From Harmonia axyridis (lineage: Eukaryota; Arthropoda; Insecta; Coleoptera; Coccinellidae): DNA of 64,000 bases. The DNA lies in contig NC_059501.1 in the NCBI RefSeq assembly GCF_914767665.1, forward strand, positions 7,008,501-7,072,500, read 5' to 3'. The translations under genes and the position numbers were made by a program. The notes under the pieces are model-generated. The model did no database searches and was not told the DNA's origin. It saw only the letters and a program-made list of their open reading frames with translations. Shown piece by piece: positions 11,600 to 22,664 of this stretch; the stretch's first letter is position 1; every line of letters starts with the position of its first letter.

Positions 11600-14090
11600 G
11601 ATAATGTATGATCTATATATACGCATTACTAAATGTTCTGTAACCAAAGAAAAAAAAAACGAGAAAAAACTATGAATACGGAAAAAGCACTCGAAAAAAA
11701 TTGATTGGCGAAATTGACTTCTACACCTGATTAAAACTATGAAAGATTTTTGATCTTTTATTTGTCAGATTTCACTGCATCGCGAATAACGAACATCAGA
11801 AAAAGCAATGAATTAAAATTCAAAATTTGAAATAGATAAAATGTAGAGGAGCTGCGGTGTTTTTCTAGTATTCTGACAAATCTAGAAACAAGAGAATTTA
11901 TCTCCAACTTCAGGGGTGGTAATTCACCAAATGTTAAGAGACTTTCTGATATGAAATTATATGGATTTCGAAATTCAAAAGTATCATGCGTCAAAATTAT
12001 AAAATTTCAACTGAAACAAAATGTTAAATTTCAACTGAAACAATCTGTTAAAAATACAAAAATTATAATTAAACAAAGGAATATATGAAAAAGTATAAAA
12101 TGAAAGAGTTTCTGGACAAAATAATTATCTAATTCGGATACTTCATGACATCTGAAGATAAGACATAATATATCGTGTTGCTAGTCATTTTTCTCGAAAT
12201 TTTGGGATGCAAATGCATAAATAGAGAATACAGAAAACAATAATTAGATATATACATTATATACATCATATACACCACAATTATTCGATACATCTCGCGA
12301 CCATATGAACACCGCATCAATCCCCTCATATGAAAAACCCTAAAAACAAACCCAATTTCACTGCTAAAAAACCCATCTTTCACAATTTTTCAATAATTCA
12401 CTCCCGTCACCGGCATCTCGACGTGCGCCGGCCAATTAATAAGATCCGGGGTTCCGTCCTCTTCCGGTGGAACCGCGGCCCAAAAAAAATGTATTTCCTC
12501 CTAGGCCTCGGCGGTCTAATGAGTTATGACGTCATAATTCAAACGCAAGAAAGAATCGGGCGTCCCGGCGCACCCGTAGGTGGTCCTCCGTTCGGACCGC
12601 CATGCGGCGACGGCGACGCCGGGCGCCGCGTGTGTGCCCCCAAACACGCGACTGACGAGTCGGGCCTTGAGAGTCGAATGGTGGCGATAATTTTATTTTA
12701 TTTTTTTTGGTAATTCCAAATGCGACGTGCGGTCGATAAAATCTGGTATTTCGTCACGTGAGGACGCCATGTGTGAAAGGTTGATGGATGGGATTTTTTT
12801 AGGGGAAATTCCGCTGAATACGCCATTTCGAAGAATTTTTTTTTACAATTTTGTTTTTTTTTGATTTATTCGAAACTCATCTCATTTTAATATTTTCTGT
12901 TTTTTTTTGTATTCAACATAATTCCTTCAATATTCAATTTAAATTTAGATTATAAGCCGAACTGCTTTGATTTTTGTTTGGTCTACCTTTTCTTAAACTT
13001 TTTCATCATCTCCTTATAGTTAAAAATTTCAGTTAGATCGTCTCATGAAAAGAAATTATTCCAATTCACACTTCCTCGGTATTTCATCATAGAACCACCA
13101 GAAAATTCAGTGTCTAATATCAATTTAATATATCCAAGTTAGAAAATTAACGAAAATTGATCCATGAAATAAAAATAATTTTCTTCAATCAGAACTAGTG
13201 GACTAGCGAAAAACAAACCTTCGTTTCCGTGGCTGAATTTTTTAAAAATATGAATAACATGTTATCAGAAATAAATTCTAATCCAATTAATTTAAATCGA
13301 AATTATCTCGTGAGTCCAAGGAAATATAGAATTTTCCGTGTAATTTCGTCACAAAAACTACTCATTTACTAGTTTCTATCAAGTACAGATCCCTGTACCG
13401 CTTATTGATTCCCGCTCTGTCCGCAGCGCCCCTGGCGGCGACACCCCCGAACCAACCCAACATCCCTGCTTCGACGGATCGCCGCTAGAGAGCGACACTC
13501 GAAGGGTTGATAACAATCTGCTTTCTCCGCCTCGAGGTCGACATTAAATCGAACGTTAGGGGTTGCAGGGTAGTAAATGGCAATAAAGTGAAGTTTTATC
13601 ACTTTATTATGGACTTAGCGCTGAGAAATCTTGACAAATGGCAATTGAATTTTTATGACGGTACTTGTTACTCCAGGAGTTGAATATGCCGTAAAATCAA
13701 GGGTTTGACATGGAACAGAACTGCAACTTGTTGGATTGAACGAAAGATGATGATTTATTTTTATCGCTTAGGAGGCGATTTTTGATTATTGTTTTATAAA
13801 TTCAATTCTTGATATCATTTACGAATAGTCACTGATATCTTTCTTTATATTCAAGAAGTTATCTAATTCAATGTTTGTAGATGAGGATTCATTATCCAAT
13901 TTCGAAAAGAATAATGCATCAAATTAAAATAAACTAAAGATCCGATGAAATGTATGCAATTTTTTTCGAATCAGATTAAAGTATACAGATTGTGTCATGT
14001 CATCTCTTCAGGAAAGATAAATTTTTGTTATTTGAAGTGGAATAAGAATTGCTATTATATTCAAGTTATTAACGACTCACGGTGGGTTGA
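11600..14090. other. Non-coding stretch with two GC-rich islands
   Basis: No gene is supported. GC-rich islands lie at about 12400-12700 and 13390-13570, listed separately for the first. The minus ORF at 11758-11994 and the 12129-12383 ORF are AT-rich chance frames. Confidence 0.5.
12405..12700. promoter_or_regulatory. GC/CpG-rich island
   Basis: A sharp GC rise with many CpGs contains a perfect CRE-like TGACGTCA at about 12528-12535. An open frame crosses it (12330-12713), but its translation is Pro/Gly/Arg-rich because of the base composition, and it has no splice sites or start context that I would trust. It could be a promoter or an enhancer. Confidence 0.35.
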
Positions 14091-14099
14091 TATTTCATA

Positions 14100-14660
14100 A
14101 CAAATAAATATTTTTCTTCATCTGTGGCACTTTCTATATATATTTATGAAGTTTTTGTACCACATTCCGATTATTTGACACTATGATTTGGAATTGAAAA
14201 CTTCTCGAACTTCTATGACGTTTTCAAAAAGATATTGAACTTTATCGGCATCTGATAACACATATAACTTTCAGATAATTTCATTGTGATCCATTAAATG
14301 AAATAGAAATGAATGTATCTGAGACTAAACAATAAAAAATCTAAATTTGCTGGCACTTATTCATTGCGAAAATATACTTATAGACTATTTTCTCAATAGT
14401 AACTCCGTTAAAATTTGGGCTTCTAAAAAAATTATTGATTGTAGGGATTCCCGGACGCTAATACATTCATCAATAAACTATCCAGAAAAAAACTTGGGAG
14501 AAAATGATCTGGAAATCATTCAACTCTAAAGATTTTGTTGTTTCTGTATTCCGAATATTTTCAATTTGAAATTATCTACTATGAGTTTGATTTTATCGGA
14601 AATCATTATCACACTAGTGTTGTAATGAATATAATTATGACATTCGAATGAGTGCACATT
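14100..14660. repeat. Diverged 0.6-kb duplication, copy 2
   Basis: This is the partner of 10990-11580 in the same orientation, about 3.1 kb away. Relative to copy 1 it has small insertions and deletions, including a 2-base shift just upstream of the conserved minus-strand frame that ends at the TAG at 14181-14183. It looks like a decayed duplicate. Confidence 0.5.
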
Positions 14661-14669
14661 TATGAAAAT

Positions 14670-16350
14670 TACGTGAAAGTTGTAGATATTATAATCTACG
14701 ACTCCTTCATTTAGAAGCTATTTGACCACTGAATTTGGTCCATTTGCGATACGTACTTAAACTCATTACAGAATATAAATTTCATTACGTAACTCATTGT
14801 TTCGGAGAACAATTGAGACAGTAAAAAAAAGATATTTAACCAAAACCGACACTGTTTCTTCTATATAAGATGGAAGTATTTTTATTGCATTGTTTACAAA
14901 TCAACTTGATAGATGTCAAGTGGTTGTCAATGAAATAAACATATTTCGATGATCCCAATATCAACTAGGATATTTTCAGTTTAGTCTCACTAAATTCAAT
15001 CACAACTTTGTCTTAATTTTTTGTTCATTATAGGCAGTCGTAGATAAAACGTTGTACTAAACATTTGTGATAATGCATCATTAATATATTCGTTTGCTTA
15101 CATAACTCGTTTGCAACTTTCACACGCATATGGTAATAATTCCTTTATCTCACTTCTTTAGTAAATAACTATTATTTATATGTCTTTCCAGTAGCTGAAG
15201 ATTGAATAAAATACAATTAATTTATGATCTACACCTAACAAAAAACAAACTATCCGGAAAAAGCACGTCAAAGAAAAAAGATAATTTTCTTTATTTTTCG
15301 CCTTTATTTCAACAGAAATAACAAATGCGATATACCTATCCAAGTTATTAACGAGAATAAAATCGAAAATATGGCTCTAATCCCACGCAAAAATCCATCC
15401 CCCATATCATATCGAATCAAATTAATGAGCTTCTTTGTTCCAGGTAGGTGAAATAATCCATCTTTCTATGGTTAACGACCAAGGGAACCCTGAACCAAAC
15501 CGGTGAGTGCTAAGGTCAATTTTCACATGAGATATAGATCCCTGGACTTAGCCTGACTACGACGGTCTGCCCATATGGGACCGTATCAAGCCACATGTGA
15601 TATGCATTTAGCACTTTGGCAGAGCTTTCTAAGGGTTGCGATCGGGGGGTAATTAAAGGGTCCTAAGAGAGGGAGGTGAAAACTCGAAAGCTTTTGGCAA
15701 TTAGGAAGTTGGGCCTGAGTGAAACTGGCCTGATGGGTCAGAGCAGAAAAGCTTGATACGTTGGAGTTTTCTTGTGTGAATTACGAAATTTGGCAGGCAT
15801 TTTATCAATTTTTGTTTATTCGTTTTGGAGAGAGTATGAGGGTAGAAATATCGATCCAGGACTTAATAGTAAAACGCCGGAAGTTGGCGACGCATATATT
15901 ATATTTAAATCTGAAAACAAAAAAGAAAAGAACCAGAAAGGAGTATTAAATGTTATAGTTTCCATTATAGACCACATGAAATGATGACAATTGAAATCAC
16001 CGCAATAAATTGAGGGATAAGAAAGAATCATATCGAAATTTCTAGGCCAAAGAGTATCAGGGGGTTTGTACATATTAATGACGAAAATATTACAAGTAAT
16101 TCAAAGTAATGAAAAAACTCCGTCAGCTTTACCTTTCCGAACCAATTCAACACCACTAAAAAATGACTTTTCAACATAACAAGCCAGACCATATACATAA
16201 CTCAATAGGCAATCTATCAATACATAACCTGCTAAAAATCCTCTTTCACAAAGTTGTTCTTCAGTTGTCGTGCGAGTTTCTCAAAGAAGAAAACTGCTCA
16301 CTATCTATGGCCAGTGAAATGATGACCAAAAAATCAGTACTTTCCTTAGA
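14670..16350. other. Non-coding stretch around the candidate exon
   Basis: Apart from the candidate exon at 15444-15502 and the GC-richer block around it, nothing coding is supported. The overlapping ORFs at 15761-16073 disagree in frame and strand and are low-complexity. Confidence 0.45.
15444..15502 (+). CDS. Putative 59-base coding exon, unknown gene
   Basis: The acceptor TTCTTTGTTCCAG precedes base 15444, and AACCG|GTGAGT is a strong donor at 15503. Only one frame is open through all 59 bases: VGEIIHLSMVNDQGNPEPN. An internal ATG could start a protein at MVNDQGNPEPN. The sequence lies in a GC-richer, apparently unique block (about 15440-15760). Joining it straight to the exon at 28486 gives a stop in that frame, so the two are not simple neighbours in one reading frame. 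No family is recognised. Confidence 0.32.
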
Positions 16351-16360
16351 AACTGCCCCC

Positions 16361-16591
16361 GGTTTGGACCAAAAATGTACAGGATGTTTCAGGAAGATCA
16401 TGAACTTAAATAACTCAAATTCATTCATTTTAGGTATAGGATTTATTTAACCCCAACCATTTTTATACGTAGAATCGACTGAAATAATAAAAAATATAGG
16501 TTCGAAGTTGAAAATCTTGAGTTTTTATGAATTTGAGTTGTCCAAGTTCATGATCTTCTTATGAACATCCTGTACATTGTTGGTCCAAAAC
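16361..16591. mobile_element. Fold-back element, about 230 bp
   Basis: The left arm, about 16361-16430, begins GGTTTGGACC and contains TGTACAGGATG and AGATCATGAACTT. It matches the reverse complement of the right arm, about 16520-16591, with few differences. The spacer is about 90 bases. This is a non-coding inverted-repeat element. An ORF drawn across the left arm is not a gene. Confidence 0.65.
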
Positions 16592-16806
16592 GCAAACAGT
16601 CCAATAATACTACGTATTTGAGAATCGAAAAAGAAAAAAAGTTTTCGAATAAAGCTTTTTCTGCCGAAAAATTCAAAAAAATGTCCTCATCGCCACCATT
16701 TTTTTTTATGAGAATCCCAATTAACTCATGAACCGTTGAGTTTTTACCCAAGGTATGGCGTATTTCCGAAATTTTTGTCAAAAAAGCTATCTAATGATAC
16801 AATATT

Positions 16807-16997
16807 ATACTGGGTGTTCCATCTGCAATAAGGAAGTAGTAGTCTGTACCCTGTAAAACCGGAAGTTGTAGAGATCTAAAAATATTTTAGGAAGAAAGAT
16901 CATCGTCTCAAATCCCAAAATGCAAATTTTCAGCTCAAAATTATGATTAGTTTTCCATGAACGTCTAATAGGCCATCCCGGTGAATCACCCTGTATA
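16807..16997. mobile_element. Short Tc1/mariner-like MITE
   Basis: The ends TATACTGGGTG and CACCCTGTATA are imperfect inverted repeats with TA at both borders, the usual Tc1/mariner target. The inside, about 190 bp, has no gene. Confidence 0.55.
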
Positions 16998-16999
16998 TA

Positions 17000-18540
17000 A
17001 ATTACCAAATTAATGATATTGAAAAAGATTCGTTCTTCGAGAAACGTATGAATTACTTTAGTAAATATTTAGCATTGATATATGAGGCACTGATTAGTAG
17101 GTAATGATAGCAGCTTATACCGAGAAATGCTTCACTTATTCAACTCGAGGGGGCGCTGTCTTGCTTCCGAGTCGATCCGTATCGATCCTTCGGCGAACGA
17201 AATTATCTATCCCCGTATAAGTTTCCCATGAAAACTCAATCTCGTTTCTGTTATTTGGAAAATTAGGGGGCCAAAATCGACTTCGTGTTACTTTCCAACG
17301 AGTTACGCCCTTTCCTTGTAGAAGTTCGACCGTCCACGAATTCTCTTAATACGGACGGGATTATAATTGTAAATCCCGCGGGTTCGAACCCGGCCCTTTC
17401 TGATTGCGTTCCTATACCTCTCCCGCAAGTTTCTTTGCCGTAAACATTAATCGGTTGTTTGAAAGGTCGGCTTCCCCCAAAGAAGTTGCAAAATATACCT
17501 ACTTTCGTTTTGATATTGCGTTTTAGTTGAATAACATTCGATGTCCCGATTTGAACATTTAGTTCATTAATTTTGAATCGAATAACAGTGATTCTATCGA
17601 ACTGCTATTTTCAAAAAATAACAGTGATTCTATAAACTGCTATTCTCCCGAAAAATAACAGTGTTTCTATCAACTGTTTATGAAATACTCCAACTCAACC
17701 TAACATAACCTTAATTATTACGCGATTGAGCAAGTAGAAAGCTGATTTCAATTCGCATGAATATTTTTCAGTGAAATAGCAATCGAAAATCAAAATTACG
17801 TTAGTGACGTGAATAGAAACCTTTCCGGTATCTAATCTAAATTAGCTAATTGACAGATTTTGTAAATCTCTCTTTGAATGTTCATTAGTTAGGTGCGTAA
17901 AAGTAAATATTTTCAATTCGCAAAAACATAGCAATTAAAAAAGTGAAATATTGGATTGACTTGATGGAAATTCATTTCAATCGAAAGACGTTTCTCTTTT
18001 TCCACTTTTTTATTATTTAAATAACAATTATTTCGATAAAGAGTAACTTCTTCAGATGATTCAAAATACAAAATCTGAAGAAGGTAATGTGTAGAGAAAC
18101 TATTGTTATTAAATAATAAAAAAGTGTAAATAGAATAAAGCTGAAATGTCAAATACTAATTTTAATATAAATAAAACAGCCGCAGACTTGATTCGTCACT
18201 GACCTCGTATTTTCATCGGATTAAATTTCGTCAATTTAAAAAAAATCTTTTCAAGAGTGTTTGTCATGTTAATGTCATAATGATTCTATTTCGTCTCGAT
18301 GTTTTGAAATGTACAATGTGTTGTTAATACGACAGTGAGTAAACAAAACCATTCACCGGCATGTGGAAATAAGAATTGAAAATGGATATATAAAAACTAA
18401 AATGTTTGATGAAGAAAACTAAATATAGTATCTAATAAGAAAATTGAATATACATACTATCATCGACATTCAGAGAGAAAATAAAATTGGATTGAAAACG
18501 TTGAAAGCTAATAACAAATACCAAAAAAATCGAAGAAAAT
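17000..18540. other. Non-coding stretch with a GC-richer block
   Basis: A GC-richer unique block lies at about 17140-17480. It contains a palindromic GGTTCGAACC at 17381-17390 that resembles a tRNA T-loop, but no tRNA fold surrounds it. The rest is AT-rich and has no supported gene. Confidence 0.5.
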
Positions 18541-18589
18541 GAAAATTGAAGTTTCTTAAAATTAGAAAAACAAAATTTACAATATCTAA

Positions 18590-18840
18590 ATACTCACGTG
18601 CTTATCGCAAAACTTTTAGGTGAAAAAACTCCTTACTTCGATAATTGTAGGGACTTCATGACTTCAGTGTACCTGAGCTACCTGATTCATCCTTACCCCC
18701 ACAAATAAAGTAAATCCCCACCTAAACAGTTTGTATTGTAATTTCTGGGAATTCTATGACATTTCGTTACAAAACTGCAAGTTTCGAAGTTTCTCTCCTG
18801 AGTGCACTTTTGAGGTTTAGGTAACAACAGCCTTTTAGTA
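18590..18840. repeat. Duplicated upstream region of the 88-residue gene, copy 1
   Basis: This shares an extended alignment with 20152-20400, including GTGCTTAT, TTGTAATTTCTGGGAATT and AAGTTTCTCT-type blocks in the same order. It lies directly upstream of the start codon at 18862, so the promoter or 5' leader of the gene has been duplicated. Confidence 0.65.
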
Positions 18841-18861
18841 CAGTTTCAAACTCTGACAAGA

Positions 18862-19128
18862 ATGGAGTCGGTTGGCTCTATCAATATGGCCCTACGCTGC
18901 CATAGTATTGGCGATTTTATGTTGATGTGCTTTAGTGTCATTTTATTGATGTACCTCGTAGTCTGGTTTGAACGCAGGAGGAATCAATCTTTGCAAATAC
19001 CGATTTTAACGGTATGGATTGATGAAGATCAAATAATTAACCAACTACGAGCATCCGGATGGGGCGATGAGGAATCTAGATTATTATTGGACAACATGGA
19101 AGGAATTTATGGCGTAGAAGAAATTTAG
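18862..19128 (+). CDS. Unknown 88-residue single-pass membrane protein
   Basis: I do not recognise the family. The single-exon frame starts at an ATG in a strong context (A at -3, G at +4) and stops at TAG 19126-19128. Residues 19-36 are a clear hydrophobic membrane segment, followed at once by the basic ERRR (37-40), a typical stop-transfer pattern. The tail, 41-88, is acidic and hydrophilic (IDEDQ, WGDEESR, ending GVEEI) and would face the cytosol if the N-terminus is outside or luminal. Composition is varied, unlike the chance frames around it. An AATAAA at 19308-19313 follows 180 bases after the stop. A related upstream region and a broken frame for another membrane segment lie at 20.1-20.6 kb, which suggests a duplicated locus. 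It could also be one exon of a larger gene. Confidence 0.5.
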   Translation: MESVGSINMALRCHSIGDFMLMCFSVILLMYLVVWFERRRNQSLQIPILTVWIDEDQIINQLRASGWGDEESRLLLDNMEGIYGVEEI

Positions 19129-19212
19129 TCTTGTCAGTTGTGTCTAAACAATTCATTTCATAAATGAATAGTAAGTGATGAATACTGTTCTATTTTGTTA
19201 TCGTTTTCAATG

Positions 19213-19683
19213 TTTTTAGTGTTTTATTTGTAAATTTTAATAATGAACTTGTAGATATATAATTATTGTCTCTGTATCTATCTATTTCACTTTATTGATC
19301 TGTGTGTAATAAAGTTTTCTTTATTCTTTCAAATGTTCTTTCTATTCATGAATCATACCATGAAATCCACACTGGACATAATTTCTACAAATTTTGTTTC
19401 ATTATTTTTCTCAAGAGAAATTATTTTCACTTTTTCTGCTCGGCTCTTTTTAGTGTTTTATTTGTAAATTTTAATAATGAACTTGTAGATATATAATCAT
19501 TGTCTCTGTATCTATCTATTTCACTTTATTGATCTGTGTGTAATGAAGTTTTCTTTATTCTTTCAAATGTTCTTCTTTCTATTCATGAATCATGTCATGA
19601 AATCCACACTGGACATAATTTCTACAAATTTTGTTTCATTATTATTCTGAAGAGAAATTATTTTCACTTTTTCTGCTCTGCTC
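19213..19683. repeat. Tandem duplication of about 235 bp (two units)
   Basis: Unit 1 spans 19213-19446 and unit 2 spans 19447-19683. They are nearly identical, with an offset of 234-237 bases. The duplicated block is the 3' flank of the 88-residue gene. Unit 1 has the poly(A) signal AATAAA, whereas unit 2 reads AATGAA at the same place. The ORFs beginning MCNKVFF and MCNEVFF are just this repeat read twice. Confidence 0.85.
19308..19313 (+). terminator. Poly(A) signal AATAAA
   Basis: The signal lies 180 bases downstream of the 88-residue frame, in the first of two tandem 235-bp units. The second unit has lost it by a single change. Confidence 0.5.
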
Positions 19684-20151
19684 GCTATATTATGTTATTG
19701 TGTATAACGATTGATTTATCATCAAAAAACAAAAAAATTATCTTTAATCTCTGAACAGTAGTGAAACGATATTCATTTCAGATGTTTCCAATTTGATAAG
19801 AAGGAAAATTCCTTTTTTTTGTTAGCATTGTTGTTCATTTGAAAAATATTCGTCCAATATTTAATATCATTGATATCTCACACATTTTTCAACATTAATA
19901 AATCTGAAAAAAATTCGCATAATTACAGGAATTTATCAGAGAATCAACACTTCGAAATAAACAATTAATTCTATAGGTTTCATGTAAACCAAAATCGACA
20001 GTGACATTTTGGATTCGTATAATACAGTCAAAAATTAGTACGTCTGGGGAATTTTTTCTCCTTCAAAAATTATGTGAACATTTACTAAAATAAGAATTGA
20101 AAAGTTTTCAACAAGAAAAAGATCTAAAAACCTAACTAACAATATGAATAC

Positions 20152-20400
20152 ATACGTGCTTATTAGAAAATGTATAGGTTCTCCAAATGCTTACTTCGGG
20201 CATTAACTTAATGACTTATTCAGTCTATCACAGCATACTCATCTTTACCTGCACAAAACTAGTAAATTCCTACCTAAATAATTTATTTTGTAATTTCTGG
20301 GAATTTTGGTCCATTTCGTTGCCAAACTGAAAGTTTTGAAGTTTCTCTTCTAACCGTCTAATCGGCTTAGGTACCTAGAGCCTTCTAGTCAAGGCTTAGT
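20152..20400. repeat. Duplicated upstream region, copy 2
   Basis: This is the counterpart of 18590-18840, in the same orientation and about 1.56 kb away. Identity is patchy but collinear over 250 bases. It lies directly upstream of a broken short frame at 20420. Confidence 0.65.
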
Positions 20401-20419
20401 TTAGACCAAACTGACATTT

Positions 20420-20640
20420 ATGACAAGTATTAAGAAGGTTAGGTGTGCTGAAATATTTGCTCAAATGGACTACGACGAGTAGGAATTTGAATTGATCAAA
20501 TGGCTTTTGTCTTTTGTTCTTGTTTTGTATATCTTCGTCAACGTTTTGGGTATCTTTGACACCGAAAAAAAGGAGAGTGAAGTCTCAAAATGTTGCTACC
20601 TCTTTCAATTTGAAATTGATATTTTTCATCTCCATAATTT
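20420..20640 (+). pseudogene. Broken relative of the 88-residue membrane-protein locus
   Basis: After the duplicated upstream region an ATG at 20420 opens a frame that meets an in-frame TAG at 20480-20482 after 20 codons. Past the stop, the same frame continues EFELIKW, then a hydrophobic stretch (LLSFVLVLYIFVNVLGIF), then a charged DTEKKES. This is the same layout as the intact gene (membrane segment followed by charged residues), although residue identity is low. It is either a decayed paralogue or a chance resemblance inside a real DNA duplication. Confidence 0.35.
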
Positions 20641-20830
20641 TTTGTATTGTTTTTCTTAATAATATTTAGTTTCATTATTATGGTTTAACTTAATTTCAAC
20701 GATTTATGATTTATTTTTTCGATAATTATTAAGATTCCTTCTTCTCTATGAGTCTTGGAATACTTTACTTCATAAATTAATCGTAAATAATAATTTTTTT
20801 TTTTTGTTTTCAATGTTTCAATTGTTTTTC
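20640..20830. repeat. Duplicated AT-rich segment, copy 1
   Basis: This aligns with 22380-22590. Both contain TCTTCTCTATGAGTCTTG and TACTTCATAAATTAATCG-type stretches, nearly unchanged. It belongs to the mosaic of local duplications in the 18.5-23 kb region. Confidence 0.7.
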
Positions 20831-20884
20831 TCAATTATATTTCTTATAATCAATATTGCTATCGAATTCAATATAGTAATAGCT

Positions 20885-21262
20885 GAAATATAAGTGCAGA
20901 AGGTATTGATATTCTTCCTCGAGTCCAAAATTCAAAAAGTGGTGAGTTTATGAATGAACGAGTAGTAGAATGAGCCTTCTGTAAGAGTATCATACATTAT
21001 GTTCTCTAATTTGTTGAATTTTTATTGAAATGAACGAAATATTTTTTTATAAATATTGTTAAGTGATTTTTGCATTGAAAAATGTGGGTTCTCTTTATCA
21101 CAAATTTGAAAGATGATATATAAATCCGAGGCAGGAGAGTGCCGGGTACCAACATATAATAATAAAATGTAACTATAAAATCTGTGCGAATCTGCGATAC
21201 TCTCGCATGATTTTGTTCTACAAGATGTGTCAGAATGAATGGATTAGCCACATAATTAGAGA
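20885..21262 (+). mobile_element. Palindromic dispersed repeat, type A, copy 1
   Basis: This matches 51437-51842. It begins with GTGCAGAAGG and soon reads its own inverse (GCCTTCTGTA), so it forms a hairpin of about 110 bases. It then carries an inner inverted pair, TTCTCTAATTT and AATTAGAGAAAAT. It has no intact gene. It looks like a non-autonomous transposon. Confidence 0.6.
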
Positions 21263-21559
21263 AAATTATTTTCATTCTTTATGATCTGCTATAGCTATTC
21301 GTCATATATCCATGTTTATTTGAACGTTTGAATTATACGGCAAAGAATTACCAAAATTTCATTATAATTCCAAAAAAGCTATTAAACTGTATTCATTTCA
21401 GAAAAGTTAGTATTTTTTTAGGAACGACGAAAAAAAACAATTCTGTAGTTCAACTTGATACGAAAAACAGATTTTCTGTCGAACAGTTATTTTTCGATAA
21501 ATAACAGCGATTCCACGAAATGCTATTTTTCGAAAAACGACAGTGATTCCGTTATTTTT

Positions 21560-21990
21560 CGACAGAATTGTAAATTACGCCACCTGACCATCTCGGAACG
21601 TACATAATACGATATGCGCGCAATTTCCGAAGATTGAAATTTTCTAATCTGTGCCCTATACCCGGCCGTCAGAAGATGATGAACGGGTTCGAACCCCCCG
21701 AAGACGTTACTTACGCCGGAATCGCCCCGATACGACATTGAAATGGGTTAGGACGGGTCGGACATGATTAACGGCCCAACTTGATATTTGATTATTGGAT
21801 CGCTAGCGAAATGCTAGCGTTACTCCGGGCGGGGGTATGGGGCGGCGCGGCCGGGGGTAGCATGGGTCACCGATTGGAATTAGCCCGCCGATCCGAAATG
21901 TCGTCTGGCGCGCTATCTGATCGTGAAATGGACTACCAGGGCTTGGAATAGTGGAATTAATTAGTTCGGTTTGGCGAGGGGGTTGAAAGT
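21560..21990. promoter_or_regulatory. GC-rich island
   Basis: An abrupt GC-rich stretch contains the palindromes GGTTCGAACC (21686-21695) and GCTAGCGAAATGCTAGC (about 21801-21817), as well as the run GGCGGGGGTATGGGGCGG. No exon with both splice sites was found. It is a candidate enhancer or promoter. Confidence 0.3.
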
Positions 21991-22089
21991 CGCGAAATTC
22001 GATGTGGTGGGGTTGTATTGAGGTACATGGTTATTTCTATAGCTGAAGAATATCCTTTCCTTCAATTTATTGCGATTATATAGGGTGTC

Positions 22090-22330
22090 CCAACGAAAAT
22101 TCGACCAACCCCCCCTGCAGAACTCAGAAACGATGAATTCTCGAAGATTTTATACAAAAAACGGTTCATTTCTGTTTTGAGAGGGACGAATTTCCATCAT
22201 GAGTTTGTTTCGAAAAAACTACCCCCATGAAGGTTTCATCAACTCCAATAGTTTTTGAATAGATGAGATGTCTATTATTGGTTAGTTTGAAAGTAATTTA
22301 TGTTCTGTGCACAATCCAGTTGAAATTTTA
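22090..22330. repeat. Local duplication, copy 1
   Basis: This matches 22665-22895 in the same orientation, sharing the order CAGAACT-AGAAACGA, GACGAATTTCCATCAT, CCCCATGAAGGT and TATTGGTTAGTTTGAAAGT. It begins with GGGTGTCC-like sequence next to TATATA, as at a Tc1/mariner end. Confidence 0.7.
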
Positions 22331-22379
22331 AAAATCGGTTCTCTATTCACGAAATAATGTAGGAATTTTGAATTTAAAA

Positions 22380-22590
22380 TTTTTTTTTCACCCTCATAAT
22401 TTTTTTTAGTTGATTTTCTTGATTATGTTTAGTATTTTTATTATGGTAATAGGAAATAATAGACATTGAACTTGATTTCAATAATGCATTATATTTTTTT
22501 TCGATAATAATTTGTATTCTTTCTTCTCTATGAGTCTTGAGATACTTTACTTCATAAATTAATCGTAAATAATACATAATGTTTTTTTTT
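22380..22590. repeat. Duplicated AT-rich segment, copy 2
   Basis: This is the counterpart of 20640-20830. It is sandwiched between the two copies of the 22.1/22.7-kb repeat. Confidence 0.7.
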
Positions 22591-22664
22591 ATTTTTATTT
22601 TTAATGTTTCAATTGTTTATTTTTCTTATAGTTTGTATAATATTGTTATAGAAGGTAATATAAT

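Noticed and set aside
17375..17395. GGTTCGAACC resembling a tRNA T-arm
   Set aside because: It is a short palindrome. No acceptor, D or anticodon arm can be folded in the 75 bases on either side.
19302..19754. Two similar 64- and 72-codon frames (MCNKVFF and MCNEVFF)
   Set aside because: They are the two units of the 235-bp tandem duplication read in the same frame, in the 3' flank of another gene.
21680..21700. A second GGTTCGAACC resembling a tRNA T-arm
   Set aside because: As at 17381, no cloverleaf can be formed around it.
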